Assembly: GCA_016703645.1 (NCBI GenBank)
Contig: JADJBR010000007.1
Location: 248,001 to 312,000 of the forward strand
Reading direction: 5' to 3'
Source: Zoogloea sp.
GTDB lineage: Bacteria; Pseudomonadota; Gammaproteobacteria; Burkholderiales; Rhodocyclaceae
Length of the DNA stretch: 64,000 nt
The translations under genes and the position numbers were made by a program. The notes under the pieces are model-generated. The model saw nothing but the letters and a program-made list of their open reading frames with translations, was not told where the DNA came from and did no database searches. This document shows, piece by piece, positions 26,699-36,473 of the stretch. Within the stretch, counting starts at the first letter, position 1. Each line of letters starts with the position of its first letter.

Positions 26699-27943
26699 AT
26701 GCGACACCTGCTATGCATGGTTTCGCTCGCGCTGCCGCTGGCTGCGTGGGCACAGACCAATACGCCCCAATCTGCACCCCAATATCGCTCGCTGACCGAG
26801 GCTGATGCCGTTCGCCTTGGCCTTGCACGGAGCGATCTCTCCAGCCTTGAACGTGGAAGCGTTGAGGTGGCCGAGGCGGATGCCCTGGCCGCCGGCCTTC
26901 CGCCCAATCCCACGCTGGGCTACAGCCGTGATGGCGGTCGGCGTGGCGCCGATGCCACCGAGCAGACCTGGCTGATTGCCCAAACCTTCGATGTGTCCGG
27001 GCGTCGCGGACTGCGCCGGGAAGCCGCCGGTGTGCGTGTGGATGTGGCCAGCGCCGGTAACGCCCAGCGTCGCAAGGAGATTGCCGCCGAAATCCGTTAC
27101 CGCTTCCACGAAGTGCTCCTCAAGCAGGAGACCATCAGTTCGACCGAGGCCTGGACCCGGCGTTTCGCGCGCGTCGAGGGCATCGTCGACAAGCTGGCCC
27201 GTAGTGGCGAAGCCTCCGGCTATGACCGCCGTCGTCTTGCCCGCGAGCGCCAGACCGCCCAGGCGCGTCTCAGCGTCGAGCAGGCCGATCTCGAACGGGC
27301 GCACGAACGTCTGGCTGCCCTGATCGGCACGCCCGGCGCGCCTCTCGCACCCGTCAATGGCGTGCTGGCTCCGGCAGGCTTACCTGCCCTTGACCAGGCT
27401 CTGGGGGGACTTGAACGGAGGCCGGATCTGCAAGCCCTTGCCCGGCGTGCCGAAGCGGCCGATCTCGACGGCCGGGCTGCCTCCCGTGGCTGGGTGCCGG
27501 ATATCACCGTTGGCGTCGGCCCCAAGTACACGGATAACGGCGTCGGCCGGGACACGTCGACCGTCGTCACCCTCTCTATTCCCCTGCCGGTCTTCGATCG
27601 CCAGCAGGCCGGTGCGCGCAGGGCGATAGCCGATGCACTCAGTGCTCGCTCGGAATACGCCTTGATTCGTGCCCGCGCGGAAGGCGATCTGCGTGGCCTG
27701 CACCGCCAGGTCGAGCGTCTGAGCACCGCCGCGGCTGATTACCGCACGCGTGCCGTCGCTGGCTCGGCAGAGCTGCTGCGCATCGCCGAGGCCGCCTACC
27801 AGGGCGGTGAGTCCACCCTGCTGGAGCTTCTCGACGCCTATCGCGGCGCCCTGGATGCCGAAATCACCGCCCTCGATCTGGAATGGAAAGCCCGCCAGGC
27901 CCGCATCGAATACGACCTGTTGACCGGGAGTGTCACCGAATGA
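26699..27943 (+). CDS. czcC: outer membrane efflux channel, CzcC/TolC type
   Basis: 414 residues with a signal peptide (LLCMVSLALPLAAWAQ) and a preceding AGGA-type ribosome site. The long helical TolC-like repeats are visible: SLERGSVEVAEADALAAGLPPNPTLGYS at the start of the first repeat and GRAASRGWVPDITVGVGPKY in the second, with AYQGGESTLLELLDAYR as the conserved second-repeat end. It forms the outer-membrane exit duct of an RND heavy-metal pump. Its stop codon overlaps the ATG of the next gene (ATGA). Confidence 0.9.
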   Translation: MRHLLCMVSLALPLAAWAQTNTPQSAPQYRSLTEADAVRLGLARSDLSSLERGSVEVAEADALAAGLPPNPTLGYSRDGGRRGADATEQTWLIAQTFDVSGRRGLRREAAGVRVDVASAGNAQRRKEIAAEIRYRFHEVLLKQETISSTEAWTRRFARVEGIVDKLARSGEASGYDRRRLARERQTAQARLSVEQADLERAHERLAALIGTPGAPLAPVNGVLAPAGLPALDQALGGLERRPDLQALARRAEAADLDGRAASRGWVPDITVGVGPKYTDNGVGRDTSTVVTLSIPLPVFDRQQAGARRAIADALSARSEYALIRARAEGDLRGLHRQVERLSTAAADYRTRAVAGSAELLRIAEAAYQGGESTLLELLDAYRGALDAEITALDLEWKARQARIEYDLLTGSVTE

Positions 27944-29514
27944 ACAAGACCCTGATTGCCACTTTGCTGCTATCGACCTTTGCCGTCCTGAGCCTGTCAG
28001 CTTGCAGCGACCGTGGCCACGAAGATGCCGCCGACGGCCGCCATCCACCGGCAGCCGACGCCGGCCATGGGCATGACCACGGCCCTGGCGGCGAGAAGAT
28101 CACCCATTTCACCGACAAGACCGAGTTGTTCGTGGAGTTTCCCCGCCTCGTTGTCGGCGAGAAGTCGGCCTTCGCTGCCCACCTGACGCAACTGGCCGAC
28201 TTCAAGGCCCTGGCCACGGGCACAGTGAGCGTGATTCTCTCCGGTGGTGGCCAGCCGGATGAAGTCTTCTCCACCCGCGCGCCAACCCAGCCGGGCATCT
28301 TCAGGCCGGAAGCCGAGCCCAGGCTTGCCGGACCGCGAGAACTCGAGATTGAGGTGATTACCGCAGACTTCACCGTTCGCCATCGCCTCGGCCCCGTCAC
28401 GATCTACCCTGACCGGAAGAGCGCCGATGCGCTTGCCGCGGAGCACGATGAGGGCGGCATCGGTTTCACCAAGGAACAGCAGTGGAAAGTGGATTTCGCC
28501 ACGACCGAAGTGATCCGGCGTCCGATCCGTCCCGCCATCGCCGCCACCGGCACCGTGCGTGCTCGACCAGATGGCGAAGCCCTGCTGACGGCGCCGATGT
28601 CCGGCCAGGTGCAGCCGTCCGGCGCTTTTCCGCAGCTTGGACAGGTCGTGAAGAAGGGCGACATCCTCGCCTACCTTTCACCGCGCCTGGGCGGCGACAC
28701 TGATCTGGCATCGCTCCAGGCCAATGCCCGCAAGGCCAGGGTGGCGCTTGATCTGAGCGCACGTGAACGTGCCCGCATGGAAGAGCTCTTCAAGGATGAG
28801 GCCGTGCCCGAGAAGCGCGTGCTCACGGCCCGTGCCGCTGAAGCGTCGGCACGGGCCGAGCTCGACGCCGCACAAGGGCGCCTTGGCCAGTACGGAGGGA
28901 GCGCCAGCGGGGTACCCCTGCGTGCTCCGGCTTCGGGGATCATTGCCGATGTACGCGTGTCTCCGGGCGCCTTTGCTCAGGAGGGCAGCTTGCTTTTTCA
29001 TATCGTTGATCGCCGCGTGCTGTGGCTGGATTTACGGGTTTCCGAGTCGGAATCGGCCCGGCTCGCTGCGCCGAGTGGTGCCAGCTTCCGGGTGGAAGGC
29101 ATCGAGAAGCGTTTCGACATCGTGCCGGGCAGGAATGGCCGCCTGATCGCCACGGGTGGGGCCATCGATACGGCAACCCGTACCGTGCCGGTCCTTTTCG
29201 AGTTCCCCCTGCCAGATGAACGCTTGCGTGTCGGCATGGCGGTGAAAGCGGAGGTCTACGCCGGCGCAGCCCGCGAAGTGATCGCTGTTCCGGGCTCGGC
29301 GGTGATCGACGAGAGTGGCGTCCCCCATGTGTTTGTAATGACCGGCGGAGAATCCTTCGAGCGTCGCCCGGTACGGGTGGGCACCCGCGAAGGTGACTGG
29401 GTGGAAATCGTCGAAGGCCTTGAGCCTGGCCAACGGGTGGTGTCGCGAGGCGCCTATCTGGTCAAGCTCGCCGCCACCAAGACGGGTGAAATCGGCCACG
29501 GCCATGCGCACTGA
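27940..29514 (+). CDS. czcB: periplasmic adaptor (membrane fusion) protein, CzcB type
   Basis: 524 residues. ATG 27940 overlaps the czcC stop. A lipobox, LSAC, ends the leader (LLSTFAVLSLSAC), so it is lipid-anchored in the inner membrane. A His-rich patch follows (HPPAADAGHGHDHGPGGEK) and then an extra N-terminal beta domain (about 50-170). The adaptor core has the barrel-sandwich pattern LTAPMSGQVQPSG...VPLRAPASGIIADVRVS, an alpha-hairpin between the halves, and a C-terminal membrane-proximal domain. The short His tail (GHGHAH) is also metal-binding in style. It links CzcA to CzcC and may load metal. Confidence 0.9.
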   Translation: MNKTLIATLLLSTFAVLSLSACSDRGHEDAADGRHPPAADAGHGHDHGPGGEKITHFTDKTELFVEFPRLVVGEKSAFAAHLTQLADFKALATGTVSVILSGGGQPDEVFSTRAPTQPGIFRPEAEPRLAGPRELEIEVITADFTVRHRLGPVTIYPDRKSADALAAEHDEGGIGFTKEQQWKVDFATTEVIRRPIRPAIAATGTVRARPDGEALLTAPMSGQVQPSGAFPQLGQVVKKGDILAYLSPRLGGDTDLASLQANARKARVALDLSARERARMEELFKDEAVPEKRVLTARAAEASARAELDAAQGRLGQYGGSASGVPLRAPASGIIADVRVSPGAFAQEGSLLFHIVDRRVLWLDLRVSESESARLAAPSGASFRVEGIEKRFDIVPGRNGRLIATGGAIDTATRTVPVLFEFPLPDERLRVGMAVKAEVYAGAAREVIAVPGSAVIDESGVPHVFVMTGGESFERRPVRVGTREGDWVEIVEGLEPGQRVVSRGAYLVKLAATKTGEIGHGHAH

Positions 29515-29526
29515 GAGGGCACGATC

Positions 29527-32500
29527 ATGATCGGACACATCATTGCGTGGTCGCTACGCAACACGCTTTTTGTCGTGCTGGCCGGCGTATTGCTGCTGGC
29601 CTGGGGGGGCTGGCAGGCTGCCCGCACACCGGTGGACGTTTTTCCGGATCTCACCGCACCGGCGGTAACGGTCGTCACCGAGGCGCACGGCATGGCGCCG
29701 ACGGACGTGGAGAACCTGGTCACCTTTCCCATCGAAACCGCACTCAACGGTGCCCCCGGTGTGCGTCGGGTACGCTCGGCCACCAAGATCGGCCTGTCGG
29801 TGGTGACCGTCGAGTTCGAGTGGGGCACCGACCTCTACCGGGCCCGCCAGGTGGTGGCCGAACGCCTGCAACTGGCCCGTGCTACCTTGCCGCCGGATAT
29901 CCCGGCGCCGGCGATGACGCCTGCCGCATCGATCATGGGGGAGATCCTTTTCATTGCATTGGTCTCCGACAAACACAATGGTCTGGTCCTGAAGAACGTC
30001 GCAGAGCAGGTGCTCAAGCGGCGGATTCTGGCTGTTCCCGGGGTGGCCGAGGTGTTGCCCATCGGTGGCGACACCCAGCAGTTCCAGGTGACGGTGAAGC
30101 CCGAGCGTCTGGCCGCCTACAAGCTGACGCTCGACGAGGTGGTACTGGCGCTACGCGAGTCCAACCAGAACGCCTCAGCCGGCTTCTACGTGGAGGCGGG
30201 CCAGGAGTATCTGATCCAGGGCCAGGGCCGGATTGTCGTGCTGGACGATATTGCGGAAACGGTCATTACCGTCCGCGATGGGCAGCCGGTCTTGATCCGT
30301 CACGTCGCCGAAGTCGGCATCGGGGCTGCGCCAAAGCGTGGTGTTGGCTCCCATAACGGCAAGCCGGCGGTGGTGCTGGGCATCCAGAAGCAACCCGGGG
30401 CCAATACGCTGGAGCTGACCGACCGGCTTGACCGCACCCTGGCGGACATCCAGGCAGGCCTGCCGGCAGGCATGAAGATCGAGCGCCACATCTTCCGCCA
30501 GGCGGATTTCATCGAAACCTCGATCGACAACCTGCTCGTCGCCCTGCGCGACGGGGCCATCCTGGTTGTTGCCATCGTCTTCGCTTTCCTGCTGTCGGCC
30601 CGCGCCACGCTGATCACCCTGGTGGCCATCCCCCTGTCGCTGGTCGCTGCCATCCTGTCGATGAAGGCGCTCGGGGCCACCATCAACACCATGACCCTGG
30701 GCGGCATGGCGATTGCCCTTGGTGCCCTGGTGGACGACGCCATCATCGTGGTGGAGAACATCGTCCGGCGTCTGCGGGAGAACCTGGCCCAGCCCGAAAG
30801 CGAACAGCACACCGTTCTGCAGGTGGTTTTCGATGCCACCCGCGAGATCCAGGGCTCCATCGTGTTTGCGACCCTGATCATCATGCTGGTGTTCATGCCG
30901 CTCTTCTTTCTCTCCGGTGTGGAAGGTCGGCTGATGGTGCCACTGGGCTTTGCTTACGTCGTCTCCCTTGCCGCTTCGCTGCTGGTGGCGATCACCGTTA
31001 CGCCGGTACTGGCGGCGCTTGTCCTGCCACGCTCGAAGATCGTCCGCCAGAACGTGGAGCCGCGCTTTCTGCATGCCATCAAGGGCGGCTACCGGCGCGT
31101 GCTGGACGCAACGCTGACCCGCTGGAAGGGGGTGACGCTGGTCAGCGTGCTTGCCTTGGTGGCATCCCTGGTCGCGTTGAGCTTCGCAGGCCGGGCCTTT
31201 TTGCCGGATTTTAACGAAGGGACGCTGACGGTCAGTACCGCCACGCTGCCGGGCACGGCGCTGGAGGAGTCCGATCGCCTGGGCCAACAGGTCGAGCAGA
31301 TTCTGCTGTCCCATCCTGAAGTGGTCGCCACCGCTCGTCGAACCGGCCGGGCCGAGGGCGATCCGCACGCGATGGACGTGTCTGCGTCGGAAATGGAAGT
31401 GACTTTGAAGATGCGGGAGCGCAGCAAGGAAGCTTTTCTGGCCGCGCTACGGGCCGACCTCGCCAGCATCCCGGGCACCCAGATCGTCATCGGTCAGCCG
31501 ATTTCCCACCGCATCGACCACATGCTTTCGGGCAACCGCTCGAACATCGCGGTGAAGATATTCGGCCCCGAGCTGCCCGAGCTGCGTCGCCTGACCGGCG
31601 AAATCAAGGCGCTGGTGCAGACCGTGGACGGTGCGGTCGATATTTCGGACGAGCAGCAGGGCGATATTCCCTTCCTCACCCTGCGCTTTCGGCGGGATGC
31701 CCTGGCCCGTCATGGCCTGTCCATCCGGCAGGTGGCGGAAACCGTCGAGATGGCGTTTTCCGGGATGGCGGTAAGCCGTGTCCAGCAAGGCCAGGCCAGC
31801 TACGATCTGGCGGTGCGCTTCGATCCTTCGGCGAAGGCCAATCTCGATGCGATCCGCTCTACGCTGGTCACCACGGCCAGCGGAGCGCGCATCCCGCTTT
31901 CGGCCCTGGCAGACATTCGCAACGACCGGGCGCCTTACTACATCACGCGTGAAAACGTGCAGCGCAAGATGGTCGTGATGGCCAATGTGGCCGGGCGGGA
32001 TCTGGCGAGTGTGGTGGACGACATCCGGCGCAAGATCGCGGCCCAGGTCAAGCAGCCTGCGGGCTACCACGTGGAGTACGGCGGCCAGTTCGAGAGCGCC
32101 GAAGAGGCTGGCCGGACGTTGCTGTTCCTGGGTGTGGGCGTCATCGTGGGCATCTTCCTGCTGCTCTTCGTCGCTTTCCGCACAGCGCGGGATGCGCTGC
32201 TGGTGATGCTCAACCTGCCGCTGGCCATCATCGGTGGCGTGATCGGGGTGTTCGCCGCCGGTGGCGTGCTGTCGGTGGCGTCGATCATCGGCTTCATCAC
32301 GCTCTTCGGCATCGCCACCCGCAACGGCGTGATGATGATCGCCCACATTCATCACCTGGTGGAGCACGAGGGGGTGCGCGATGCCGCCGAAGCCGTCAGG
32401 CGCGGCGCCGAGGAGCGCCTGGTGCCCATCCTGATGACGGCCCTGGCCGCTGGCTTGGCGCTGGTGCCGCTAGCCCTGGCCGCCGGGCAGCCAGGCAGCG

Positions 32501-32670
32501 AGATCCAGTCGCCGATGGCCATCGTCATCCTGTTCGGGCTGGGCAGCTCGACGCTGCTCAACATGATCGTCGTGCCCGCGCTATACCTGCGCTTCGGTGC
32601 CATCCACGAGTGTGCGGAACGTGGTTCCTCTGCGTGCCGGTCGGGCAACGCAAGCATTCTTGAATCCTGA
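29527..32670 (+). CDS. czcA: heavy-metal RND efflux pump, CzcA/CusA type
   Basis: 1047 residues with the RND layout: a first helix, a porter domain, helices 2-6, a second porter domain and helices 8-12. The opening (IAWSLRNTLFVVLAGVLLLAW, then TPVDVFPDLTAPAVTV) is typical of HME-RND proteins. The TM4 charge cluster reads GALVDDAIIVVENIVRRLREN. It lacks the DFG-x3-DGA form of zinc/cobalt pumps, so the substrate cannot be assigned with confidence. It exports metal ions from periplasm or cytoplasm using protons. It is the last large gene of czcICBA. No czcRS two-component regulator is nearby. Confidence 0.92.
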   Translation: MIGHIIAWSLRNTLFVVLAGVLLLAWGGWQAARTPVDVFPDLTAPAVTVVTEAHGMAPTDVENLVTFPIETALNGAPGVRRVRSATKIGLSVVTVEFEWGTDLYRARQVVAERLQLARATLPPDIPAPAMTPAASIMGEILFIALVSDKHNGLVLKNVAEQVLKRRILAVPGVAEVLPIGGDTQQFQVTVKPERLAAYKLTLDEVVLALRESNQNASAGFYVEAGQEYLIQGQGRIVVLDDIAETVITVRDGQPVLIRHVAEVGIGAAPKRGVGSHNGKPAVVLGIQKQPGANTLELTDRLDRTLADIQAGLPAGMKIERHIFRQADFIETSIDNLLVALRDGAILVVAIVFAFLLSARATLITLVAIPLSLVAAILSMKALGATINTMTLGGMAIALGALVDDAIIVVENIVRRLRENLAQPESEQHTVLQVVFDATREIQGSIVFATLIIMLVFMPLFFLSGVEGRLMVPLGFAYVVSLAASLLVAITVTPVLAALVLPRSKIVRQNVEPRFLHAIKGGYRRVLDATLTRWKGVTLVSVLALVASLVALSFAGRAFLPDFNEGTLTVSTATLPGTALEESDRLGQQVEQILLSHPEVVATARRTGRAEGDPHAMDVSASEMEVTLKMRERSKEAFLAALRADLASIPGTQIVIGQPISHRIDHMLSGNRSNIAVKIFGPELPELRRLTGEIKALVQTVDGAVDISDEQQGDIPFLTLRFRRDALARHGLSIRQVAETVEMAFSGMAVSRVQQGQASYDLAVRFDPSAKANLDAIRSTLVTTASGARIPLSALADIRNDRAPYYITRENVQRKMVVMANVAGRDLASVVDDIRRKIAAQVKQPAGYHVEYGGQFESAEEAGRTLLFLGVGVIVGIFLLLFVAFRTARDALLVMLNLPLAIIGGVIGVFAAGGVLSVASIIGFITLFGIATRNGVMMIAHIHHLVEHEGVRDAAEAVRRGAEERLVPILMTALAAGLALVPLALAAGQPGSEIQSPMAIVILFGLGSSTLLNMIVVPALYLRFGAIHECAERGSSACRSGNASILES

Positions 32671-32694
32671 TACTTTCCACTTGAGGCGTTCCCG

Positions 32695-33078
32695 ATGAAA
32701 CACACCCTGTTGTTCCCCCTGCTGTCTGCTGCCATGCTCGTGTCTACGCCGGTCTTCGCTGGAGCCGGGCACGACCACGGACCAAAATATGGTGGTATCG
32801 CCCGCGAGGTCGCTTCGGTGACTTACGAGCTGGTCGCCAGGCCCAATGCACTGACCCTTCATGTTTCTGATCACGGCAAACCGGTCTCCACCCAAGGAGC
32901 AAAGGCGGAAGTGGCTCTTTATGCCGGCAACGAAAAGACGGTCGTGCCCCTTGAGCCGGCCGGCGAAAACCTCCTGCTTGCCAAAGGTAATTTCAAGGTG
33001 GGGGTTGGAGTGCGTGCCGCAGTAACGGTGACCCTTGCCGGCAAACCTCCGGCGCAGGCCATCTTCAACCTTAAATGA
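32695..33078 (+). CDS. small secreted protein of the metal-efflux operon
   Basis: 127 residues with a signal peptide (LLFPLLSAAMLVSTPVFAG). A short metal-binding-like segment follows the cleavage site (GAGHDHGPKYGG). The rest is a beta-rich domain (VASVTYELVARPNALTLHVSDH ... GVGVRAAVTVTLAG) with no cysteines. I do not recognise a named family; a periplasmic metal chaperone or sensor is possible. It starts 24 bp after czcA, and its stop overlaps the next ATG by four bases, so it belongs to the same operon. Confidence 0.7.
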   Translation: MKHTLLFPLLSAAMLVSTPVFAGAGHDHGPKYGGIAREVASVTYELVARPNALTLHVSDHGKPVSTQGAKAEVALYAGNEKTVVPLEPAGENLLLAKGNFKVGVGVRAAVTVTLAGKPPAQAIFNLK

Positions 33079-34121
33079 GCACCACGCCCGCCGTCTGGCT
33101 CGCCCTGCTGGCCGCCGCCCTGTTCGGCGCCAGCACGCCCTTCGTCAAGCTCCTTATCGGCGACGGCTCGGCCCTGGCGCTGGCCGGGTTGCTTTACCTG
33201 GGGAGCGGCCTCGGCCTTGCCGTGGCTCGGCTGCTGCGGGACCGGGGCTGGCAGGCGAGCGGGCTTTCGGGTGCAGATTGGCGCTGGTTTGGAGGCGCCA
33301 TCGGCTTCGGCGGTGTGCTCGGCCCATTGCTGCTCGTTGTCGGGCTTGGCAGAACAGGCGCAGGCACGGCTTCGCTGCTGCTCAACCTCGAAGCCGTGCT
33401 GACCGCGGTGCTGGCCTGGGTGGTGTTCCGGGAGCACGCCGGACGTCGGATTGTTGCCGGCATGGGGTTCATCGTCGCCGGTGGCATCGCGCTTTCCTGG
33501 CAGAGCGGAGAGGCTGGCCGGGGTGACTGGATTGGCCCGGCTGGGGTTATGGGGGCTTGTCTGTGCTGGGCCATCGACAACAACCTGACCCGCAAGGTGT
33601 CCGCGTCCGATGCCTTGTTCATCGCCAGCGCGAAAGGGCTGGTGGCGGGGGCCGTCAATCTGGGTCTGGCCCTCGTTCTTGGTCAGGCCCTGCCAGCCTG
33701 GCCGCTGGCCGGCATGACCATGGGTGTCGGTTTGCTGGGATACGGTCTGAGCCTGGTGTTTTTCGTGCGGGCGCTACGGGAACTGGGCACATGCCGTACC
33801 GGTGCCTATTTTTCGACCGCGCCTTTCGTCGGCGCTGCGGTGAGCATTGCGCTGCTGGGAGAGCCGACGCCACCTCCGTTCTGGATCGCCGCGGTTCTGA
33901 TGGGCATTGGCGTGTGGTTGCATCTGACCGAGACCCATGGGCACGGGCATGTGCATGAAGCACTGGACCATACCCACGCGCACATCCACGACGAACACCA
34001 TCAGCACAGCCATGATTTCACGTGGGATGGGCGGGAGCCGCATACCCATCCCCATCACCACGTGCCGTTAAAGCACAGCCATGATCACTTTCCGGACATC
34101 CATCACCGGCATGGGCATTGA
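33075..34121 (+). CDS. DMT/EamA-family transporter with long His-rich tail
   Basis: 348 residues. Ten membrane helices of two EamA repeats (first: WLALLAAALFGASTPFVKLL; second: GPAGVMGACLCWAIDNNLTRKV) end near residue 290. An unusual C-terminal tail of about 60 residues follows, with more than 20 histidines (THGHGHVHEALDHTHAHIHD, later HPHHHVPLKHSHDHFPDIHH). The ATG overlaps the previous stop (ATGA). The tail strongly suggests a metal-linked role in the czc-type operon. EamA carriers usually move metabolites, so substrate is open. Convergent with chrA. Confidence 0.85.
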   Translation: MSTTPAVWLALLAAALFGASTPFVKLLIGDGSALALAGLLYLGSGLGLAVARLLRDRGWQASGLSGADWRWFGGAIGFGGVLGPLLLVVGLGRTGAGTASLLLNLEAVLTAVLAWVVFREHAGRRIVAGMGFIVAGGIALSWQSGEAGRGDWIGPAGVMGACLCWAIDNNLTRKVSASDALFIASAKGLVAGAVNLGLALVLGQALPAWPLAGMTMGVGLLGYGLSLVFFVRALRELGTCRTGAYFSTAPFVGAAVSIALLGEPTPPPFWIAAVLMGIGVWLHLTETHGHGHVHEALDHTHAHIHDEHHQHSHDFTWDGREPHTHPHHHVPLKHSHDHFPDIHHRHGH

Positions 34122-34164
34122 GTCCTTGGCACTTCGGTTGAAGGCAGTGTCCGGTTGGTTGCTA

Positions 34165-35526
34165 TCAATGGATGCTCTTGATGAGCAGACCAAGCACGGC
34201 ACATCCTGCGATGACCTGGATCACGCTGCGTTTGTACCGGAACAGGGCGATGGCTGCCGCCAGGGCGATCAGTGCCGACACCCAGTCGAAGGGGCCGGCA
34301 AGCCCGGCTGGCCACAACACGTGGTAGCCGAAGAACAGCGCCAGGTTGACGATCACGCCCACCACGGCGGCGGTGATGGCGGTGAGGGGGGCGGTGAACT
34401 TGAGATCGTTGTGGGTCGTCTCGATGAGCGGTCCACCGGCCAGGATGAAGATGAAGGATGGCAGGAAGGTGAACCATGTCACCAGGGATGCCGCGACCGC
34501 GCCGGCCAGAAACAGGCTGTCCGGACCGAAGACGGCCTTCACGTAGCCGCCAACAAAGCCGACGAAGGCCACCACCATGATCAGCGGCCCCGGCGTGGTT
34601 TCACCCAGGGCCAGCCCGTCGATCATCTGGACCGGCGTGAGCCAGCCGTAATGTCCTACGGCCCCCTGATACACGTAGGGCAGCACCGCATAGGCGCCAC
34701 CAAAGGTCAGTAGTGCGGCCTTGGTGAAGAACCAGCCCATCTGCGTCAGGGTGTGATCCCAGCCGTAGGTGGCCGTGAGTAGGCCCATCGGGATCGCCCA
34801 CAACAGGGCTCCCGCCAGGGCTACCTTGATCAGCCCGGTCCAGCGAAAGCGGGCATGTTCCGGGGTTGGCGTATCGTCGTCGATCAGGGCCCGGCCGAAG
34901 GATTTGTCGGCCATGCCATGGCCCCCACCGGCCTTGAAGATGTCGGGCGCAAGCCGTCCGCCCACGTAGCCGATGAGCGCGGCGACGGCGACGATGGCCG
35001 GGAACGGGACATCCAGCGCAAAGATCGCCACAAAGGACGCGGCAGCAATCGCCCACAGGGCATTGTTCTTGAGTGCCCGACCCCCGATACGGTGGGCCGC
35101 CTGCACAACGATGGCGGTGACAGCCGGCTTGATGCCATAGAACAACCCGGCCACCAGTGGCATCTCGCCGAATGCGATGTAGATCCACGACAGGGCAATC
35201 AGGATGAACAATGAAGGCAGCACGAACAGCACCCCGGCGGCGATACCGCCCCAGCGCCGGTGCATCAGCCAGCCGATGTAGGTGGCGAGTTGCTGGGCCT
35301 CGGGGCCGGGCAGCACCATGCAGTAGTTGAGGGCGTGCAGGAAGCGGCGCTCGGAAATCCAGCGGCGGTTTTCCACCAGTTCCTGGTGCATGATCGAAAT
35401 CTGCCCGGCCGGTCCGCCGAAGCTGATGAAGCCGAGCTTCAGCCAGAAAACGAAGGCTTCCCAGAAGCTGACCGGCGCGGGTGGCGCGTCAGGACGCACT
35501 TCAGGGATGGTGGCGGTGGGGTTCAT
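34165..35526 (-). CDS. chrA: chromate transporter ChrA
   Basis: 453 residues, the long two-domain form of the CHR family. The N-terminal half carries FGGPAGQISIMHQELVE and LPGPEAQQLATYIGW. The C-terminal half repeats the pattern (LLTFGGAYAVLPYVYQGAV, LGETTPGPLIMVVAFVGFVGG). Each half has about five or six helices. ChrA exports chromate driven by the proton gradient. The ATG at 35526 overlaps the chrB stop by four bases, so chrB and chrA are a translationally coupled operon. Confidence 0.95.
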   Translation of the reverse strand: MNPTATIPEVRPDAPPAPVSFWEAFVFWLKLGFISFGGPAGQISIMHQELVENRRWISERRFLHALNYCMVLPGPEAQQLATYIGWLMHRRWGGIAAGVLFVLPSLFILIALSWIYIAFGEMPLVAGLFYGIKPAVTAIVVQAAHRIGGRALKNNALWAIAAASFVAIFALDVPFPAIVAVAALIGYVGGRLAPDIFKAGGGHGMADKSFGRALIDDDTPTPEHARFRWTGLIKVALAGALLWAIPMGLLTATYGWDHTLTQMGWFFTKAALLTFGGAYAVLPYVYQGAVGHYGWLTPVQMIDGLALGETTPGPLIMVVAFVGFVGGYVKAVFGPDSLFLAGAVAASLVTWFTFLPSFIFILAGGPLIETTHNDLKFTAPLTAITAAVVGVIVNLALFFGYHVLWPAGLAGPFDWVSALIALAAAIALFRYKRSVIQVIAGCAVLGLLIKSIH

Positions 35527-36464
35527 TTTGCGGGGGGCACTTTCTCGAAGGAGGCCAGCAAGCCATCAAATATCGTGCTGGCGAGGTTCAGGAGTTGATC
35601 GTCGTCGGCGATGCGCTCCCGCAGCCCAGCGAGAGCGCTCTCGATCCCCACCGATTCGGGGGGCTGTACACCGCCCACATCCAGGAAATGCACCAGTGCG
35701 CCCAGCCTTTGCAAGGCAGGAGTTTCTAGGCCAAAGCTCGCCAGCAGGACTTCAAAGGTGACCCGAACGCCGACGTGACTGAAAGTCGCACCGTCAAAGT
35801 CGAAGCCCAAGGCATCGGCGGGGCAATCGGTGGGCGATTCCAGCCACAGCAGTTTCGCATCGGAATCGATGAAGCGGCGGATTAGCCAGGCACTGGCAAG
35901 GCGGTCCACCCATGGGCGACGACGGGTGGCCCACGTTCGTCTGCGGTACAGGCCAAGAGGTAACTGAGGAATGGCGCCAGCGATGGAACGGGGTTCGTCT
36001 GGAGACAAGGCCCAGTCAGCCTGTTGCTCCAGATCCTGCAATGCGGCTTCGGTCTGGCGCCGGGCCTCGCCAGGGAAAAAGTCAATTTCTGCGAGACCCG
36101 CAAAGGTCTTGCGCAGTTTTCTGGCCTGCTTGAGGGTGTCAGCCGCCGTCTCGGCAGAAAGTCCGGTATGTGCCTTGCTGATGTCGGCGAGCAGCGCGGA
36201 GTAGTCGTCTCGGCGATCAAAGAGGCCGACGAAAGCGGCGCCATTCGGCTCTTCGACCCGAAGGACATGCGCTGTGCCACCGGCTGCAAGTATGTCGGCC
36301 GCAAAGGAGTCGAGCGCATTGCAGCAGACTTCCCGTTCAGGCATTAGATAGACGCCGTCACGCAAGACGGCGGCACCCGATGCCTTCAGTGCCCGCCAGA
36401 CTCGCATACGGGCTGTGGCGTTCTCGGTGGGAAGACTGGTGATGAGCAAGCGCCACTGATTCAT
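35523..36464 (-). CDS. chrB: chromate resistance regulator ChrB
   Basis: 313 residues. The N-terminal part (WRLLITSLPTENATARMRVWRALKASGA) is the winged-helix-like DNA-binding region of ChrB, and DGVYLMPE follows. The C-terminal ChrB domain (VDRLASAWLIRRFIDSDAKLLW, FDFDGATFSHVGVRVTFEVLL) carries the conserved His and Asp/Glu residues seen in the family. ChrB is a chromate-responsive regulator of chrA. A strong inverted-repeat site lies 10-35 bp upstream of the start codon (36474-36499), fitting autoregulation. Confidence 0.93.
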   Translation of the reverse strand: MNQWRLLITSLPTENATARMRVWRALKASGAAVLRDGVYLMPEREVCCNALDSFAADILAAGGTAHVLRVEEPNGAAFVGLFDRRDDYSALLADISKAHTGLSAETAADTLKQARKLRKTFAGLAEIDFFPGEARRQTEAALQDLEQQADWALSPDEPRSIAGAIPQLPLGLYRRRTWATRRRPWVDRLASAWLIRRFIDSDAKLLWLESPTDCPADALGFDFDGATFSHVGVRVTFEVLLASFGLETPALQRLGALVHFLDVGGVQPPESVGIESALAGLRERIADDDQLLNLASTIFDGLLASFEKVPPAK

Positions 36465-36473
36465 GTCGTATAC

